From: Himantopus leucocephalus
Taxonomy: Eukaryota; Chordata; Aves; Charadriiformes; Recurvirostridae
NCBI GenBank assembly: GCA_003993805.1
Contig: RSEF01000001.1
Location: forward strand, 78,015,123-78,079,122
Length of the DNA stretch: 64,000 nucleotides
Direction: 5' to 3'
Shown here: in pieces, positions 25,837 through 38,320 of the stretch
Layout of the letters: the number at the start of each line of letters is the position of its first letter
How positions within the stretch are numbered: position 1 is the stretch's first letter
The notes under the pieces: model-generated
Seen by the model: the letters and a program-made list of their open reading frames with translations, nothing else
Told to the model about the DNA's origin: nothing
Database searches by the model: none
Position numbers and translations under genes: made by a program

Positions 25837-25900
25837 TTAAAGGTTGGACCAGATGATCCTTCAGGTCCCTTCTAACCCGGTATTCTATGATTCTATGATA
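25837..25900 (+). repeat. CR1 LINE 3' end, extremely short
   Basis: 'ggttggaccagatgatcc', 'ttcaggtcccttctaaccc' and the tail 'attctatgattctatga' are a close match to the CR1 3' terminus. Only about 64 bases are present, so it is strongly 5'-truncated, or else the CR1-derived tail of a SINE. It is better conserved than the MIR-like fossils nearby, so it is younger. Confidence 0.92.
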
Positions 25901-27299
25901 AAATGCTATCAGTATGGTTCTTCTACTATCATTTTGCTGAATAAAAAGATGGCACTTTCCCAAATCCAGTTTACTCAATTAAAACTACTGAACTAGCACA
26001 ATACTACTGCCAATCAAGTCAACAAATACTGGTTCATTGCACATTTAAAACCTAGTACGGAGGAAGGGAGAGGTTGTACTGTAGCCAGGGCTTCAAGGTC
26101 CTAGAATAAAGAAGATTGCAACAAGTTAAAGCCACGACAAACTAAGAAAACACAGATAGTGACAGCAGAGAAAGCACAAACGGATACATCAGAGATTTAG
26201 TCAAAGATACCTCTGTGTTTTCAGCCATGCCATACTTCAAATGGCCCAGTCAGTGCATCTTCTTTCCAAAATTTTATGTCGCTTTTGAGTCACAGGAAAA
26301 AACTGTTTCACACAATCCAGACAGGTCTATTATCTGTTTTACTAATCCCTTCTGTGTTGTTTTTACTGTCTGTTTTACATAAGAACAACCAGTCTTTCTC
26401 CGATCACTGTTCTAATCTCTTCAGCAATGCCACAGAGGTGCAGGAAACTTGGAGGAAGAGAGGGTGTTTAGGAGGTTGACCACTAAACTACACTTGGAAG
26501 TTGCAAATATATTTAAATTACAAACTCACTATGTGTCTGTGTTCTTGTTTGAGACATGACCTTTTGTCTGAAACCCACTAATAGCAAACATATGTCACAG
26601 TAGAAAACTCTTTGGCGCCCAAGTTGCTTCAGTGCATCACAGTTAACAAATTGTAATTCCACTTACATAGTTCCTCTGCTCATAATAAAGCAAATCTGTC
26701 ACAGAAAAAAAATAATCTTTCTTTCCCATAAAAAGACTCATAGTTAAAGCATATAAGATTATCATTATGCAAGCTCATTAGGCGTACACAAGCTATACTT
26801 TTCCCTGTACAACTGAAATTCATTGATAAAACAATGAAGTGAACTAACACCCCTCCTAAATAAAGTTTCACCAGTAGCACTGTATGTTAATGGAGCTATT
26901 TCATTGTTAATGTGACTGACTGCTTATTGATTCTTGCAGTAATCCAGCAAGGGCTTCAGAGTACAATTTAGTTTGGAGAGCTACGGGTCCAACATCTATG
27001 CTCAATTACAACTTTCAGAAGGGTAGATCAATAAAATTTAAATTGCTTATGGTAATCACAACTTCAAATCATTGCGATCAGCATAAGCAATCTGCTGACC
27101 CCAGCCAAGCTCCTAAATTGAAACTTGTAATGAGTGGTCATTTAGTTTGGGTCCATTCATATTATTTTGGAGGCAGGTGATGAACAATTAAAGATCAGTC
27201 AGCACCTTCCCTACCCAGCATTCCTATCTGAATTCCCAAAGTACTAATATGTGGTAACCCTAGGGTATAGGCCTTTGCACTTCTTTAATGGGTATTCTG

Positions 27300-28100
27300 T
27301 ATGAATAAGCAATTATATTTTCTATTAAACAATTTCAGTGTAATTGAATTAGCAGTTATAATATTGCTCGGGCAAGCAGAAGCTTTCCTAGGGAAAAATT
27401 AAGTGATATTGGGTAATTCAAATTAATTTATAAGACTGAAAAATGTAACCATTAAACAGAATTGTTCACCCTCCCCCAAAAAATTACAATTAATGAGCAT
27501 ATTGTTTCAATGCATAAGTTTCCTAACAATTTGTTTTTTGGTCATAATAGCTTTTTCCCAGTTCATTATAAAAACCTGTCTATTATAATGAAAATTTCAT
27601 AGGCTGTTTTCTTTGACAAAGCGGGTTGCAAGTTTAAACAAAGATAGCCTGCAGATTACTTTCACGATAAGGAGTCACCTTAGAATTACATTTTAATAAA
27701 TCATTGACAATAAATCTTCTGCATTACAGCACTAGGGTTTAGAGAAGGAGGAAAAAAGGCAAATACAGAGAAAACGATCAATGAAAATCCCCTTCTGCCA
27801 ATATGAGAATGGATTGACCAACTCTAATGTAAAGTTTGCTACACACAAAAATAAAAGCGCAAAAAGCTGTATTGAAAAAAGATGCAAAGCAAACAGCAAT
27901 AAAGTCTGTACACAGATGCAGATTTAATTAATATATTAATTCATTAATAGTCACCTAACAGCTTTTTGCAAATGGTCTGTATTCAGGCTAGAAGTTTGCT
28001 GAATATTTAAATGAGCTAACAGACACTGATTTGGTAATATTTTCATTAATAAAAGGCCAAACACACATGATTCTAGTTCATGAGATAACATATTATTCAC
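27300..28100. promoter_or_regulatory. TAAT-rich block, possible conserved non-coding element
   Basis: The block holds many TAATTA/ATTAAT cores, a perfect 14-bp palindrome ATTAATATATTAAT at 27927-27940, 'gcaaatgg' and 'ctttgacaaag'-like motifs. This resembles homeodomain-rich conserved elements in gene deserts around developmental genes. High local AT alone could also produce it. Confidence 0.2.
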
Positions 28101-31100
28101 AAGTATTTGAAAAAATGATGAGCATTTCTATTTGAGATTCACAAAACGTTACATGGGTTTTAGCACAAATAGCGCTTTGCCTGAAGACTTTTTAAACTGG
28201 TTTAGTCATCCAACCAGAGAGGAATAACAATTCCCATATTTTTACTTAAAACAAGAGGTCTTGAGGCCAGGAGCACCTAAGCTACATAAAATATCTCGTT
28301 ATATTAACCAACAGCGCAAAATACACCTTAGTTATGCCAGTTTTTTTCATAGCTATACAGACAAAAATTTAAGTGGCTCATATTTTGGCAGGGGTGGGAA
28401 GAAGAAATCTAAGATAAACTACCCAAACAAAAGACTTCTGTATGTGTTGTGCAACACTTGGATGGTTTTCTGGGACAAATCTACCGGAAAATTCTTCTGA
28501 TCACAGACAAAGTCTAACAATGTTCCTCGCTAGCTTTTATAATCACAGTACCATGAAAGTAAAAGGCAAAAACTAGAAGCCATAAATTGATTAAGCAGAA
28601 TCCAGAATAAAACCCATGCCTCTGCCTATGAGTCTGCGGGTTACTTACTTACACTGGAGAGGGCTTCTCCCCTCCGCCTGGCCTGTCATTTTATACGTAA
28701 TGTAATGCTTCTTAAGAATATCAATCTTCTTAAAAAGTGTACTGATGTTTTATAGCTGCTCCTGTTTTGCAATACAAATGATATAATTACTTGTTTCTCG
28801 CTGGAGGGGGTCCAGTTCTTTTAGTTCATTTTTTAAATGCAAATCTTATTAAGCATTTTATCCTAAAATGGCTACTGCAAAGAGGGCAGCATGATCTCAG
28901 ACGAAGATGGACAACACACCTCCGAAAATAAATACTAGGCAAGGAACAAAACCTGAATTAAAGCAGTATACCAAAACCTGAATTGATTACTTACTGAAAT
29001 ATGTTAACATGATGTAATGGGTAACTACTAAAATCAGATGTACAGTAATATTCCATGAATCACTGCTAGCTAGCCCACAATGAACAAAGGCATAATAAAG
29101 AGCTCTGTTCACTAAAAATCTCAAATTTTATAATAGCTCTGAAATGTTCTGTTTATATAGTATAACAAATTTCTCACCACCTACAGCTTCACATTTGTTA
29201 CTGTGGACAGACTGCAAACTTTCTTACAATGGCGAGCAATGTATTAACTCATTCCTGTCAGTAACTGCTCACTCGTTTGAGCTCGCTAATGACACCCTAC
29301 TCTTGAGCTGGAGACCACAACCACTCAGAAATTCCTGGCAGCAACTGAGCTTGAAATTAGATTCTCCTGACCCAAAAGCACAAGTCCTTACTATTTAACT
29401 TAAAGCAGATTCGCCATGAGTTGTGCCCTATGAGACATGACAAACGACTGAACAGTTCTGATTCCATCCATTAGAGGTCAGTGGTACTTGTAAGCTAGCC
29501 AACTCATTACAGAACTGCAGAAAAGGGATTAATTAGTGTCCTAGTTTAGCTTCAATTATGGAATGATCCATATTCAGATTGTCTCTTGAATATGGTTGCC
29601 ACTACACAAGAATCTGGAAATTTAAAGATAATGACAGCATTGCATTTAGGGAAAAAAAAATGCAGCCCAATGACATGGCCAATGTAGGGACTGAAGTCCA
29701 TCCTGTGTCCCTCACATAGATACTTTCAGGTCAGGAAGATATCCATATCCTCTCCAGCTTCTCTCCTGGAAGAGGTAGGTTTATCCGTCTGTGGAAGAGA
29801 ACTGGGCCAGTGTTGCCCTGTTTGTTCCAGCACATAAAATGCTCTCTCTGCAGTCCTGGAAATGTTGAAAGGAGAAAGTCTCTTCTCCCCTACTTCTCCT
29901 AATGTGGGGAAGAGCACAGTGACAAACAAGAGAGACATGAGTAGGTAACAGAAGGTTCATATATAGACAGGTCTGTCCAAAATGGATCTAAAAGGCAGAA
30001 TTTTAAGCCTATATAATTAGCTTATAAATTAGTCCATAATTATCCGGGGCTCATTGTCACCACACTAACAAATTCCTAACCTGTAAATTTTCTTTGATTT
30101 TTAAAGCCCCTCAGAAATCACAGCTGTCTTTTTCTTCCAGTAATTAGTAGATTTAAATATTTGAAGTCAAGATATATAGGAAAGTCATAAATAATATGCA
30201 TCCTTTCCCTAGGTAGATCTTTAAGACATTTTAAAGTATAAAAGCAATATGACATTTTAAAGGTTTGTGAATTTCTTGAAAGAAAGCTGCAAAATTGGCC
30301 TGACAAATCCTTAATCCATTTATCCTTAGAGTGGAAATATAACATTTCTATTTGAAAAATAATAGCAGAAATTACCAATTCCCTGTGTGAGCAGAGTGGA
30401 GAAACAAGTGGAATATTCAAGGCTAGGTTCTGATCCAAGTTGTGTAACTATATATCTGGGGTAGACTGATTTTAACAGTTATTTCAGATTTTCTGTAAAG
30501 AAAATTTTGATTAGAGCTTTAGGCTTCCTATCAGCATTATGTCTTAAGGATCAATTTTCATGATATTTTTTATTTGCATACTTCATTGTACTTTTTCTCT
30601 GGTCAGAAATCCTGCAGTAACATCAGCTTAACAGAATTCTTGAAGCAATTACATATGAGTTGAAAGCCTTACATCATGACTAAAGACAGTGCACTTAAAC
30701 CAGGTCTTAACCAAATGAGTTAAACGGATAGTTTGATTAAAATAGTATATGAACATCATTTATTGCATTTAGGGAATATCTAACAGTGAAAGACACAACT
30801 TGAGTTTGGCGTTATAGCAAAAATTAATATGCAATAGGATTGGTAGCTTATTAGAAACGCTTGTGGTTTGAATTAGGATGTCAGAAGAATGTGGGCCTAT
30901 TGGCACTGTATTATGTTGTCCTATAATGGTGGAAAAACATGAAGGAAAACAATAGATGAACCAAGGGACAGAATTTGGCCCCCACTGTAAGGCTTAACCC
31001 TGAATCATGTTATTACTGTTAGCATGAATGAGCTGACCCACAAGAGCTGTGAATTTGCGTGTTGTTGACCTGTGCGAAACTCATAGAAGTATTATTTATC

Positions 31101-34100
31101 TTCAAATTCCCTCACTGAAATTTAAACATCGTCACACTACTTTATCTGTTTATATGACAAATGGCTCCAAAATATAACTAGTAGGCTCAGTTGAAAACAG
31201 TAACCCTTTAAGAATGCAAAACCTGGATTAAATGGTTTAGCCTGAAAATTGTCCTTTTTACACAGCTCTGCATTCCAGCAGAAACTTATGTATAATACAG
31301 GAGATGGTGAACAAAGAACTACCAACTGATTGCCATAGAACAGGAACACTTCCAAATGTATTTCAGTATCACAGGACTGAGTGGTACCTCCTAAATCCCC
31401 TGTACCATGCAGCCTGCTCCTGTGCCATTGTCTTGCAGTTTGTGGTACTTAGTGTTCTACATTAAGACATCTTGGGGGCATCTGCATAATTAACAAAAAA
31501 TTAAAAGGGAGGATCTTGTGCTCTTAGTTACAGAAAACAACTTGAAAGGGCTGAAAAACTGGAGAAAAAATATCCCATGCTGTTGCCTTTTTTTTCATCT
31601 TTAAAGAAGTATGATATTGAAAATATCATGAATCTTTGGGTCATGCAAGTTTTTTGTGGACAGAGGCTGGATTTCAGCCTCAAGACACTGCTTCTGATAG
31701 CCCATCCCCTTGTATCTGCTCTATTAAAAACTACCCCATGGACAAATCATGATCCTAAGAGTTAGTTAAAAGTAACCTCAAACCTTTCACCCTTTTTGTA
31801 CTCACAAAGTAATCTAAACCCAGCACATTAAGAGAGACATCAAAGAGTCCCCACTGGTTTTTGTAGGTGCAACTTCTGAGTCTCTTACTTCCTACTTTAG
31901 AGATAAGCCATGCAAAGACTTCATTCTGGCCTTTTGCCCCCAAAAGAGTTTTTACTGAAATGTGTGTTGCAGTAGAAAGATAAATAGTCAGAGTTACAGA
32001 AATCGATATAGCAAAATTCAATAAATAACAACAAACATGCACTGGACAAGACCTAAACTTTTACTATGAAAGAAGTTGTTTTACTTTCCTTTGCTTGTAC
32101 AAAACAGACACTTCTTTTGTACATTCATGTTCATAAAGAATATAACATCTTTCTGATTTTAAAGACTTGGGAGAAATGTGAGGCATACATTCCATTGCCT
32201 TCTTCAGAAGCTCCGCAGATTACTGTCTAAGAGCTCTTTCGAACCAGAAACTCAAATGATATTAAACTGCATCACACATATAAATTTAGATCTCAAATTC
32301 ACTTTAAACTATGGATGCAAGCTACAAAATACAGATCCAGATCTCATTAGCCTCAAGGTCTGCAGCTATCTGAATCTGACATTTTGACTTGGAGCTGTTT
32401 CTACTAGGAGTCAGAAAAAAATTTTCTCGTTTTCCATTTAGTCATTCCCAGCATGTTTTGCTTACAATTTTTTTCCCTCTGTCCCTGCACTAAGAAGCAA
32501 TTGAACCATCTGTAGTATTCAGATAATAATTTTCTTAGCTATAAGTATATAATTCCACTAATGAGGGCTACTGGAGAGTCTGCTATCTTCCATTTCCAAA
32601 GACATTATTATAGTCTGATCTTTTGCATATGCAGGCATCACTCCACCTTATAGATATGGTTAAATGTGTAAGAGACTATTTCTTAAAGAAACACTGTACA
32701 GGAGCAACGTATATAAATATCAAATGGCATAACTACTGAGAAATACCATTTCAGAGAAGCTGAAACTGTTTACCAGATGGACAGAATCCAGACAGCTGTT
32801 TTGGCTATGAGAAAATAATTTAAAAATAGTTTGGAAAAGTTAAAAAATACTTTGTTTTAAAAAATTTCAACCTATTGTTTAAAAATTGTGTTTTCACATT
32901 AAGATCCACCAACATTTATTATTTCTTATTAGAACTGAAGGCATTAAATTCCATTTAAAAAAATAAATTACAGGTTACATGTCTTTTTAATTTTTCCTTT
33001 ACAGTAGGAAACCCCAAATAAAATTCCCTTTGGTAATTAACCAACATTTGTTTCCATTTTTCAGCTGAGATTGTGAAGCAAAAGACCACCTTTAGATCAC
33101 ACCCATCCAAAAGGGCAGCATTACTCATCACAGCAATAGATCAGACTCTCCAAAGGGCCACGCCTCAGACTTAGTTTATGGAAGTCCTTAAAAACTTAAT
33201 ATGATCTCTGGCCACAAGATCAAGATCATTATTCAGCTAGTAGCTGGACAATCTTCAGACGTAGTCTTCACATTGGCCTTTTCAGGATTTGCACAGTGCT
33301 CCCCGTGCAGAAAGGAGGTGATGCAGGAATCCGCTTTAGAGCCTTCACATAAGGGTCCTTGTGCCAGCACTCTACACTGAGTTCATGCTCACCATCTTCT
33401 CAAATAAAAATTATATGTTACATGTAAGAGATTCCTGATAACTCTTCATAATATGACCTGTCCGTGCCCTTTATAAGCACGCAGCCTCTGCTGACACAAT
33501 AGCCTCTCCATTCATGTCTGAAGTCCTCCAGCACAAAAGTGCCTTCTTAAATGGAGAGAGCATTTCGAAAATGCATTCCTCAGTTTGATGATGAAAAACG
33601 AATATGAGAATAAAAGAATTCCTGTCATTTCCTTGTGTACAAGACTCTCCTTTCAAAAATCAATCCATGCCATTTTGGAACAGTATCGCTAATGAAATTA
33701 CCATAATCAAGAACTGCAGAGGCATCGATTACTAAACACAAAGCTAATAACAACCTTGAATGAGATTCTGATGCCACTGAAGACTTACAGAATCTGGCCA
33801 GGATTTCTCTCTCTGTCATCATATAATCCCACTGAAAAGCTAAACATCTGTAACTATAAGCAGGTGATAAATCCAGGGTCATGGTTCGACAAGACACTGG
33901 CCCCTAATAACGTAACAAAAATGCTGTGCTCTTCAGACCCAAACCGAACTTGTCTTGCCAGTTCAGATTCATTCAAAAAATCGTCCCAGTATACTTCCTG
34001 CCAGATCATCTATCCTCTACCCTACAACCAGAATGAAGCACAAAGCTGGCAGCAAATTGTGTGCCCTCATTATTTTAACAGAAATAGCACTAATCATAGC

Positions 34101-34164
34101 TTTGTGATGGATCCAGACCAAATCTTTAAAGACAGACGATTCAAATATGTGCACAGCCAGTATG

Positions 34165-34230
34165 GATGAAGCTGGAACTATGACCTCATTGACTTCGCTG
34201 AGATGACGTGTGATGTTAAAGCGAAACATA
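34165..34230. repeat. Possible hairpin-repeat fragment
   Basis: 'cctcattgacttcgctgag' followed by 'atgacgtgtgatgttaaagc' aligns with the centre and right half of the palindromic amniote repeats. The left arm was not found. Confidence 0.35.
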
Positions 34231-35159
34231 TAAAATCTTACTTGAATTATGCCCAAACCACTCTGTAGCTTCATCCATGAAGGAGCATGAATCAATGATC
34301 CTTCTAAGCAATTCAGTCATGCAACTGTGTGTGTGAATAAATTTGTACTTAGTTTTCATATTCATCTCCTAGATTCACCTGTCAGGTGCCCGGTAGCTTA
34401 AATTGTACACTGTCAGTAAATGTGCACATAATTATAGATGCAATGTTTTTGCCCAGCACACTTAAAAACTTCACTGATTCAGCCTGTTTCACTGTTCATG
34501 GAAATTTCAGAGGTCCAAACGCTCTAATTAAGCGTTCCTTAGTTTTCACGTATTTGCATTCTGTGAACCCATAATGATTTGCACAACTGACGCCCCTCAG
34601 CCCCACATCTGGCGGTCGTACAGTAAGAGCTGAACCTCAGTTGCCCTGATTTAAAGCCAATCCACATCCAATGTATGTGGATTCACTTGAAGGACCAGGA
34701 CCGGATTGGGCAAAGCAAATAAAGTGGAGTAAGCAATGAAGAGAAGGATGTATCAAATGAGACCCTACAGGTATTTTCCATCTCCAAACACTGAGTCACT
34801 CTCTTTCTTCCACCAATAAGATCTGAGGCAACAAAAAGCCTCCAAAGACCTTGCTCTTTCACTAATGTCCAAAATGGTCTTTGTTTGCGTAGAAACAACG
34901 TAGAAAGATATAAAAATAGGCTTAAATTAGCATATTGCCAAATTGGTCTACTGTAACAAGTGCTTTGAAGTCTGGCGTGCTGACTGATTCCCCACAGGAA
35001 GTTGAGTACTCTGAAAACAATTAAGAACAAAAAAGGGGCGGGGGGGAGGAGTGAGGGAGCAGGCGAGTACAGTCGTTAAATTAAGCAAAGTGAGCCTTGG
35101 AATAGTCAAGGGACTAAACAAGCCATCGAATCACTTAATAACAGCACTTCTTTAGCAGC

Positions 35160-35230
35160 GGAGATAGAAAACACCAACTGGATTTTTAGAAACTGAGACA
35201 TTAAGGCTTGAAAAAGCAGAATGACAGAAG
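35160..35230 (+). repeat. Possible MIR-like core fragment
   Basis: 'tttttagaaactgagacatt' followed by 'aaggcttgaaaaag' resembles the 'gggaaactgaggca...gttaagtgacttg' MIR core. It is short, so the call is tentative. Confidence 0.3.
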
Positions 35231-35794
35231 TTTAAATTAAATAAATGAAAATCACTTCAGAATATAATAGAAGGTAATAAGGCACCAAAACTGCCAGTAG
35301 TTATAGTAGCTAATCCTGTGTTCTAAAATTGATCCTAATGTAAAAGCATTGTGCAATTTAAAAGTAATAAACATAATAATCCCTGCCATTTTACATAATA
35401 AATAAATCTTAACTACGTTTCCCATTTGTATAAAGCTGTGTGAAATGATGGTTTTGGTTGTTAAAAAAATCCAAATGTTTGTTTCACAAGGATATTATAG
35501 TGATGCAGTGGAACATATTTTGAGGGGGAAGGTTAAAATATATTTTATAGGCAGTACTGAGTAAACATAACTATAACTGAAAAACCACGCACGCTGCACA
35601 AAGACAGACCTTTCAGATTATACAATAAACATTTTACACTGTGGAATACCTTCTCTATAACATTGTGTCTACACTGAAATGCATAATTGCATACTGAAAG
35701 ATGGCTACTACTGTTATTATTATTAATGTTATGGTAGCATGCAAGGGAACTACTGTGTAATTAGCAATGATGGGATCTGTCCAAAGATCCTGTG

Positions 35795-36000
35795 ATGTAG
35801 ATAAGCAAAACAGGTAAAGGTTTCACCATCTGTGTTTTACAAAACAGGAATGAGGTGCAGGGAAGATTAAAGGCTTGCTCCAATTAAATAGTGAATCTCC
35901 AAGCAACTGATGGTTTCTGGATCAAGTCCCAAATTACTGGTCTAAGAGAACGGAAGGCTGTGGTTCAGCTGGGACCTGAACCTACATCCTTGTCTTCCCT
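35795..36000 (+). repeat. Ancient MIR-like SINE
   Basis: 'gatgtagataagc', 'ccatctgtgttttacaaaac', 'gaggtgcagggaagattaaa', 'ggcttgctccaattaaatag' and 'gggacctgaacctacatcc' follow in the order of a MIR core (cccattttacagatg, gaggcacagagagattaag, acttgcccaaggtcac, gggatttgaacccaggtc). A stretch in the middle looks inserted or badly decayed. Confidence 0.65.
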
Positions 36001-36366
36001 ATGCGTGGCTTAGCACAAACTCATCAGAAATGAGTTCTGTTCCTTTGGACCCCCCTCTTTACAAGCCTCCCTTACAGGTGCTCCCTTACCTCCATGGCGT
36101 GGCACCCAAGAAGCATTACAAGGAACGTAGCTCTCCATCTCACAGCAATACATCTCAAATATGCAAGATAGGGCCTTAAGCCTCAAGAACTTCACTAGCT
36201 TTTCCCCTTGCCACCTTCTGCCCCCTCCTTTATACACACACAATGGCACCTCTGTATTTTGGTCATCCGCATTACAAGTGTTAGGATAAGGTTATACTAT
36301 TTTTTAAAACCTTTTCTAACTAACTTTTGATAATAAGACTCCAGTAAATAACCTTTCTGGGTGCCA

Positions 36367-36526
36367 AGAAAAGTTGTGGAATTTCCACCCTTGGAGGTGT
36401 TCAAGACTCGGCTGGACAAAGTCCTGAGCTAGCTGACCTAACTTGACATGCTTTGAGCAAAAGGGTTGGATGAGATGATCTCCAGAGGTCACTTCCAGCC
36501 TAAACTACTTTATGATTCTATGTTAT
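36367..36526 (+). repeat. CR1 LINE 3' end (about 160 bp)
   Basis: 'gaaaagttgtggaatttccac', 'ccttggaggtgttcaagac', 'tcggctggacaaagtcctgag', 'gctttgagcaaaagggttgg', 'gatgatctccagaggtcac' and 'tatgattctatg' closely follow the avian CR1 3' region and end. It is 5'-truncated, as is usual, and no coding capacity remains. Confidence 0.95.
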
Positions 36527-37805
36527 GTATTTTTACTTCAGGTGTCTTCCTTAACATGCTAAAAAATTCATTTCTTTCAACCCCCCACCCAACATTTCTT
36601 ATCGTACAGAAAAGAGTCCACGTGTCCTTCAAGGTACAAATGAGTACTATAAAAATGAACTAGACCTTTCTATAAAGCATGTCTGCTGATAACATGTAAG
36701 TCCTGTACCCCTTCTAAGTCTTTCTGAAGTCCTAAAGAGAAAGACACATATTTATCCTTTGTTCTCTTGAAACTCAAAGCCCATACAGTATGTGAGAACT
36801 CTAAACACTGAGGTTGTAGGACAAGCCAGAAGACCCATGCTGACCTCAACATCCTAAAGAATCACCTTCATTGTACAGTAACTGTTCTTTGAGAATGTGT
36901 TATTACGGATGCCACTATAGAAGATCAGTAAGCATTCTCCTGTCAGAATAGCAGCTTTGAGAAAATCCAGCTGCCTTGAATACTGATTTATGTTACTGCA
37001 TTCCCAAATTTAGTAACCAAGGAAAAGCTGAAGTGCTTGATACTGACATTCACACTTCTGGCCAAAGTAACATGTATAAGAAAGAATAATGTGAAGTGGG
37101 AGATCCACAGAACTCTCTCAGAAGGGACCCCTGTACAAGTCTTACCATGTTTCGGTTCCTCTCTGGACTATCTAACTACTACATAGACTTCAAAACAGCA
37201 GTGCTATAAAATGATAGAAAACTAAATAGCACTTTTCTGTAAGTAAAAAAAACAGTCTAGAAAAGCTGAGCGAGAGGGAAAGCTCTTTAAGATGAGGCTG
37301 GAGAAGACTGGGGAGACTAAGTCTTGTCTTATGGACAAGACCCCATTCAAACTTTTCTTGGCTGCCTATATCAAGAACAACTTCATGTTGAGAGGTACCG
37401 TCTAACTTTTATGTCTTATCTCAAGACCCGCTGGTCATGTTGGAACAACCTTTTTGTGAAGTGCTCAGGTTTTTATCACAGACAATTATCAGGTGAGGAG
37501 AAAGGAGCAGGGTGTGATCTAGCATGGCTCTGTGAGGTTTGGTGGAAGACATCTGAAAACAGAGTAAGTATCTAACAGACTTGCACTACACAGTTCAAAA
37601 GTCACTACATTAATGTCACCGTATCCCCTTCAAGCTTAAAAATCACCTCAGCTGGAACTCTCCTTAGACAGTATGAAACATTGGCATTTGTTTGCTACCA
37701 TTCTTTTTATTGATTCTTCTCATCTTTTTATTATTTCCTCTTTTCTTTAATATTATGTATTAATATTGCAGTACCACCTATAGCAACAAATTAAAATTGC
37801 AGCTT

Positions 37806-37940
37806 CCGTCAGAAGCATGATCTTGTTACACTAGGTTCTGTACAAATCTCACTGGTAATAAGATACAGTCCCTTACTCAAAGTGGCAAAAATAAAGGTGA
37901 CAGAAACAAAATCAAAGCAAAAAGAGGTGGCCCAGCTCAT
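37806..37940 (+). repeat. Ancient MIR-related SINE
   Basis: 'gatcttgttacactaggttc', 'tgtacaaatctcactggtaa', 'gatacagtcccttactcaaa' and 'aaaggtgacagaaac' match in order the 'attgtgctaggtgctgtacaaacacatag...cagtccctgccccaaagagc' block of the same family as the copy at 1735-2010. A weaker 'agaggtggcccagctcatg' follows. Confidence 0.72.
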
Positions 37941-38082
37941 GCCACATGTCAACAGTAGAATAGGTTTCCTAATTCCAAGTGGAAGGTACCACGTTGCTTT
38001 ACTTTCTTCTTTGGCACTTTGCCTTTTGTCTCTGCCTTTTCTTCTCCTACCTTACAGCTGAACATTTATGCTTGAGAGAGTA

Positions 38083-38100
38083 TGTGTGTGTGTGTGTGTG
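38083..38100 (+). repeat. (TG)9 microsatellite
   Basis: Nine uninterrupted TG dinucleotides, preceded by a near-match TA. A typical short vertebrate dinucleotide repeat. Confidence 0.97.
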
Positions 38101-38194
38101 AGAACGTGGATTGTGTGATCTACGACTCAGACAACTTGCATACAGGTGGTTTCAACAGTTAGCATTTGTTTAAGCTTCAATTCTTTTCTTAATA

Positions 38195-38320
38195 GAAGTG
38201 TGGAAACTGGAAACACAAGCAGAGAGAGATTACCTGACTTGGTCAAAAATGAGATTGGGATAGAATACAGGCCTTTCAGTGCTCCAGTTATAAAACTCTT
38301 AGTTTCTATGAGCAGAAGCA
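38195..38320 (+). repeat. Ancient MIR-like SINE
   Basis: 'gtgtggaaactggaaacac', 'agagagattacctgacttgg', 'tgggatagaatacaggcc' and 'ttcagtgctccagtt' match the MIR core order (ggggaaactgaggcac, gttaagtgacttgg, gggaatagaacccaggcc). It lies about 250 bases from the preceding MIR-related copy in the same orientation. The two might be parts of one element split by sequence including the (TG) repeat. Confidence 0.7.

Larger units (their letters stand above)
25901..36366. other. Intergenic DNA, no gene seen
   Basis: AT-rich, with no supported coding region. The longest open frame (137 codons at 33756-34169, plus strand) has no recognisable domain. A TAAT-rich block at about 27.3-28.1 kb may be regulatory. 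Weak fossil repeats are listed separately. Confidence 0.7.

Noticed and set aside
33756..34169. 137-codon plus-strand open frame
   Set aside because: Its length is near what chance gives in 64 kb of six-frame AT-rich DNA. No domain or signal peptide was recognised, and no splice context supports it.
38083..38100. CRISPR-like or other spaced direct repeats
   Set aside because: Only simple microsatellites and dispersed eukaryotic repeats are present; no regular repeat-spacer pattern exists and the DNA is vertebrate.
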